From Candidatus Micrarchaeaceae archaeon (GTDB lineage: Archaea > Micrarchaeota > Micrarchaeia > Micrarchaeales > CABMGC01), in assembly GCA_027310795.1 (NCBI GenBank), contig DAIDAD010000026.1:1-8173 (forward strand): a stretch of DNA of 8,173 bases, given 5' to 3'. Below the pieces are notes generated by a model. It saw only the letters and a list, made by a program, of their open reading frames with translations. It was not told where the DNA came from and made no database searches. Every line of letters starts with the position of its first letter. The first letter of the stretch is position 1. A program made the position numbers and the translations under genes. Below, in pieces: positions 6,796-8,173 of the stretch.

Positions 6796-7515
6796 ATGAT
6801 AGGAATAATGAACAAGAAAAGTGATAAGGGAGAAGTGTGCATGACCAGCAGCTTTGCAACGCAGTCTGATGCAAAGGAGATAACGAACTTCATAAACGAG
6901 GCATCGCGGGCCACGAATGGCAGGGTCGCACCTACATACACTGCTGAAGTGATGGAGCAGATAAGCACAGCAGCTGTCATCATGCGCGACATGAACAGCA
7001 ATAAGATATTAGGATACAACGGCTCTTCAACGATAGGAAGGTACAACAACGCGCCTGTGGTTGCAATACTGCCCGGCATATCATCGGAGGGATTCGTCGG
7101 CCATGCTGTCAACGGCGAGGCAAAGGCGATAATAATAGACAGCATAAGGGATAAGCATCCCGATGCTGTGATAATAGCGATGAAAAGGGAGGCGAATGCG
7201 AACAACGGCAAGCTCGAGGCGATAAAGGAGCTAGGTTTTGTATCGCACAAAGGACTAGAAATCGTAGACAATTACAGAAATGACGCGTACATGGAGCAGT
7301 TCAACATATCCGACAACTTCTGGGACTTTGTCAAGAAATCAGCAGCAGGGGACAGGGTATGGATAGGCATTCAGACAAAGGACACGTATGACGCTTATTC
7401 TGCCGGCTTCGGAAAGCCGAAGGAGGCGCAGCAGCATATCATTGAAGAGAGCTCCAAAAAGCTGCTCTCTTCGATGTTCAGGAACGACTCTGCTCTGCCA
7501 GAGCTAAGGGCATAG
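6796..7515 (+). CDS. Uncharacterised protein, possibly GNAT-like acetyltransferase
   Basis: I do not recognise this 239-residue soluble protein with certainty. Residues about 16-150 have an alpha/beta pattern resembling a GNAT fold: an N-terminal strand and FATQSDAKEITNFINEA helix, central strands ending in VVAILPGI, a Gly-Ala stretch EGFVGHAVNGEAKAII where the acetyl-CoA loop would lie, strand DAVIIAM, then NNGKLEAIKELGFVSH, which is like the end of GNAT domains. The canonical Q/RxxGxG/A loop is not clear, so the call is weak. About 90 further residues to the C terminus are unassigned. There is no signal peptide or membrane segment. Three starts are possible: 6796 (AGTGA five bases upstream, chosen), 6808 and 6841; the last begins exactly at the conserved-looking part. 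It has its own TATA box and an upstream palindrome, so it may be separately regulated. Confidence 0.75.
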   Translation: MIGIMNKKSDKGEVCMTSSFATQSDAKEITNFINEASRATNGRVAPTYTAEVMEQISTAAVIMRDMNSNKILGYNGSSTIGRYNNAPVVAILPGISSEGFVGHAVNGEAKAIIIDSIRDKHPDAVIIAMKREANANNGKLEAIKELGFVSHKGLEIVDNYRNDAYMEQFNISDNFWDFVKKSAAGDRVWIGIQTKDTYDAYSAGFGKPKEAQQHIIEESSKKLLSSMFRNDSALPELRA

Positions 7516-7528
7516 GCGCAAGAAAGGA

Positions 7529-7536
7529 TTATAAGG
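7529..7536 (+). promoter_or_regulatory. TATA box for tRNA-Ser
   Basis: TTATAAGG is centred about 27 bases before the first tRNA base, with purine-rich GAAAGGA directly upstream as a BRE candidate. Transcription would begin at or next to the mature 5' end. The box lies 13 bases after the preceding stop codon. Confidence 0.5.
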
Positions 7537-7597
7537 ATAATAAACAGATTGTATCAGGCGCCAGGGTGGCAGAATCCGGTAACGCGTACGCCTGGAA

Positions 7598-7609
7598 ATA
7601 CTGCTCGAG
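7598..7609 (+). other. tRNA-Ser anticodon-loop intron (12 nt, position 37/38)
   Basis: The 19 bases between the two anticodon-stem arms exceed a 7-base loop by 12. Cutting at the canonical 37/38 site leaves CTGGAAA. The bulge-helix-bulge is relaxed: the inner helix CTGG/CTCG has C-G, a mismatch, G.T and G-C, and there is no room for an outer intron helix. A different cut near 31/32 or 32/33 would leave CTCGAGA instead, but that gives an even poorer splice motif. Confidence 0.55.
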
Positions 7610-7643
7610 AGCGTATGGCTCGCAAGGGCCATTTGGGTTCAAA

Positions 7644-7675
7644 CGCCGTTCAGGCATTGCCTGAGCCGCTGAAAC
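7644..7675 (+). other. tRNA-Ser T-loop intron (32 nt, position 59/60)
   Basis: A textbook hBHBh' splice motif is present. The exon helix is the T stem itself (TTGGG/CCCAA). The central 4-bp helix is TTCA (7638-7641) with TGAA (7670-7673). The three-base bulges are AAC (7642-7644) and ACT (7674-7676), each cut after its second base. The intron helix pairs 7645-7655 with 7659-7669 (10 of 11 positions, one C-C mismatch, one G.T) around an ATT loop. Splicing restores T loop TTCAAAT. Confidence 0.88.
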
Positions 7676-7689
7676 TCCCAACCCTGGCG

Positions 7690-7860
7690 TATCTAAAAAT
7701 TATATCAGAAAAAGAACAAATAGGCTAATTCTCAAAACAGGCGCACACGAAAGTCAGACACCCATGCCTGTGGCTATGGTTCATTAAAAAGAAAAATGAA
7801 ATGTAGCCTTGAGCTTTGATCAGAAAGACGCGAATGCTGATTCTGCACACAAATAATGTT
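7690..7860. other. A/T-rich spacer between convergent tRNA-Ser and 16S rRNA
   Basis: There is no open reading frame or recognisable RNA gene on either strand. Read on the minus strand, this is the 16S trailer. It holds a T-rich tract, a 6-bp inverted repeat (7737-7742 with 7766-7771, 23-base loop) and ATCAG/CTGAT (7819-7823 with 7837-7841), none strong. The 16S processing-stem partner lies outside the window, so that structure cannot be tested here. Confidence 0.6.
7781..7800 (-). terminator. Possible T-rich terminator after 16S rRNA
   Basis: On the minus strand this reads TTTTTCTTTTT (7786-7796) flanked by a 5-bp repeat TCATT/AATGA, about 65 bases past the 16S 3' end. Archaeal RNA polymerase commonly stops at such U-rich tracts. 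No strong hairpin is present or needed. Confidence 0.4.
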
Positions 7861-8173
7861 TGAGGTGATCTATCCGCAGGTTCCCCTACGGATACCTTGT
7901 TATGCCTTAGCCCCCCTCACAGAACCTTAATTCGAAAGCATCTAAAAGATGCTGCCTCACTAAGGCCCTACTTGGATGACTTGGCAGGCGGTGTGTGCAA
8001 GGAGCGGGGACATATTCACCGCTCGTTGGTGACAAGCGATTACTAGGGATTCCAACTTCATGAGGGCGAGTTTCAGCCCTCAATCCGAACTTTAGTTAGT
8101 TTTGGGGGATTGGCTCTTCCTTTCGGAGTTGCTACCCATTGTACTAACTTCTGTATGCCGCGTGTAGCCCTGG
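7861..8173 (-). rRNA. rrs: 16S ribosomal RNA, 3' part (cut by window end)
   Basis: The minus strand encodes the last 313 or so bases of 16S rRNA, from about E. coli position 1220 (CCAGGGCTACACGCGGCATA) to the 3' tail GATCACCTCA. Recognisable landmarks are the ACACACCGCC decoding strand, helix 44 with tip GCATC/GATGC, TAACAAGGTATCCG, and helix 45 GTAGGGGAACCTGC with compensated flanks (AUCCG/CGGAU). The tail predicts a TGAGGTGAT ribosome-binding consensus, matching the AGGTAA-type sites before lplB and lysS. The gene continues off the right edge. The sequence is diverged: highly conserved decoding-site pairs 1404-1497 and 1406-1495 are changed but still pair, and primer-site sequences differ from universal consensus. 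The exact mature 3' end is inferred by analogy. Confidence 0.98.

Larger units (their letters stand above)
7560..7689 (+). tRNA. tRNA-Ser with two introns (anticodon loop and T loop)
   Basis: The acceptor stem is a perfect 7 bp (GCCAGGG 7560-7566 with CCCTGGC 7682-7688), with discriminator G at 7689, typical of archaeal tRNA-Ser. CCA is not encoded. The anticodon stem is TACGC (7587-7591) with GCGTA (7611-7615). The long variable arm is a 6-bp stem capped by GCAA (7616-7631), making this a type II tRNA. The T stem is TTGGG (7633-7637) with CCCAA (7677-7681). Both the anticodon loop and the T loop are oversized. Removing 12 and 32 bases gives an 86-nt tRNA with loops CTGGAAA and TTCAAAT, the anticodon being GGA. 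An alternative excision of 12 bases gives CTCGAGA (anticodon CGA), also serine. The D stem is weak, with an A12xC23 mismatch. Identity as Ser is firm from the variable arm, discriminator and both candidate anticodons; the exact anticodon is not. Confidence 0.88.

Noticed and set aside
127..7271. Many minus-strand open frames of 60-180 codons opposite the plus-strand genes
   Set aside because: They lie antisense to genes with clear family motifs, lack promoters or ribosome sites, and have Cys/Leu/Ser-rich compositions typical of shadow frames.
7587..7615. Anticodon arm without intron
   Set aside because: CTGGAAA is followed by TACTG, which cannot pair with TACGC; only the GCGTA 12 bases further on closes the stem.
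7737..7771. 6-bp inverted repeat ACAGGC/GCCTGT as a small RNA or terminator
   Set aside because: The 23-base loop and short stem make chance likely; only a short T4 follows it on the minus strand.
7819..7841. ATCAG/CTGAT hairpin in the 16S trailer as a processing site
   Set aside because: Five base pairs with no bulge-helix-bulge; the true processing stem needs the 16S leader, which is outside the window.
1..8173. CRISPR array, insertion sequence, phage or toxin-antitoxin genes
   Set aside because: No regularly spaced repeats, transposase motifs, terminal inverted repeats or recognisable toxin pairs were seen; codon use is uniform across the genes.

Overview
The window is archaeal. The evidence is a partial 16S rRNA ending in an archaeal-type 3' tail (GATCACCTCA in the RNA), TATA-box promoters ahead of transcription units, a tRNA with bulge-helix-bulge introns, a DUF373 membrane protein and an archaeal-style split lipoate ligase. 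The divergent 16S, the class II (bacterial/eukaryotic-type) lysyl-tRNA synthetase, the T-loop tRNA intron, the apparently unlinked 16S gene and the strong ATA (Ile) and AGG (Arg) codon bias suggest a DPANN lineage, most likely Micrarchaeota/ARMAN-like. That placement is inference; no database comparison was possible.

Layout. Positions 1-2822: promoter, then a two-gene unit of a winged-helix/coiled-coil protein (43-1245) followed almost without gap by a type II/IV secretion or archaellum-type ATPase (1254-2822). No membrane platform (FlaJ/TadC) gene follows. Positions 2823-5169: a second TATA box, a DUF373 six-helix membrane protein (2870-4123), then both halves of a bipartite lipoate-protein ligase, accessory domain first (4136-4426) and catalytic domain second (4426-5169), with overlapping stop and start. 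Positions 5170-6680: a TATA box and class II lysyl-tRNA synthetase (lysS). Positions 6681-6795: an intergenic region with an inverted repeat and a 12-bp palindrome upstream of another TATA box, then an unassigned protein that may be a GNAT-like acetyltransferase (6796-7515). Positions 7516-7689: promoter and a tRNA-Ser gene apparently holding two introns. Positions 7690-7860: spacer with a T-rich tract on the minus strand. Positions 7861-8173: the 3' end of 16S rRNA on the minus strand, running off the window.

All protein genes and the tRNA lie on the plus strand; the 16S gene converges on them. The main points of interest are (1) a tRNA-Ser with a near-perfect canonical bulge-helix-bulge intron inside the T loop plus a 12-nt anticodon-loop intron whose removal could give either of two Ser anticodons; (2) paired, compensated substitutions at very highly conserved positions of the 16S decoding site (1404-1497, 1406-1495); (3) a 16S gene not followed by 23S rRNA; and (4) a secretion ATPase paired with a winged-helix/coiled-coil partner rather than a platform protein.
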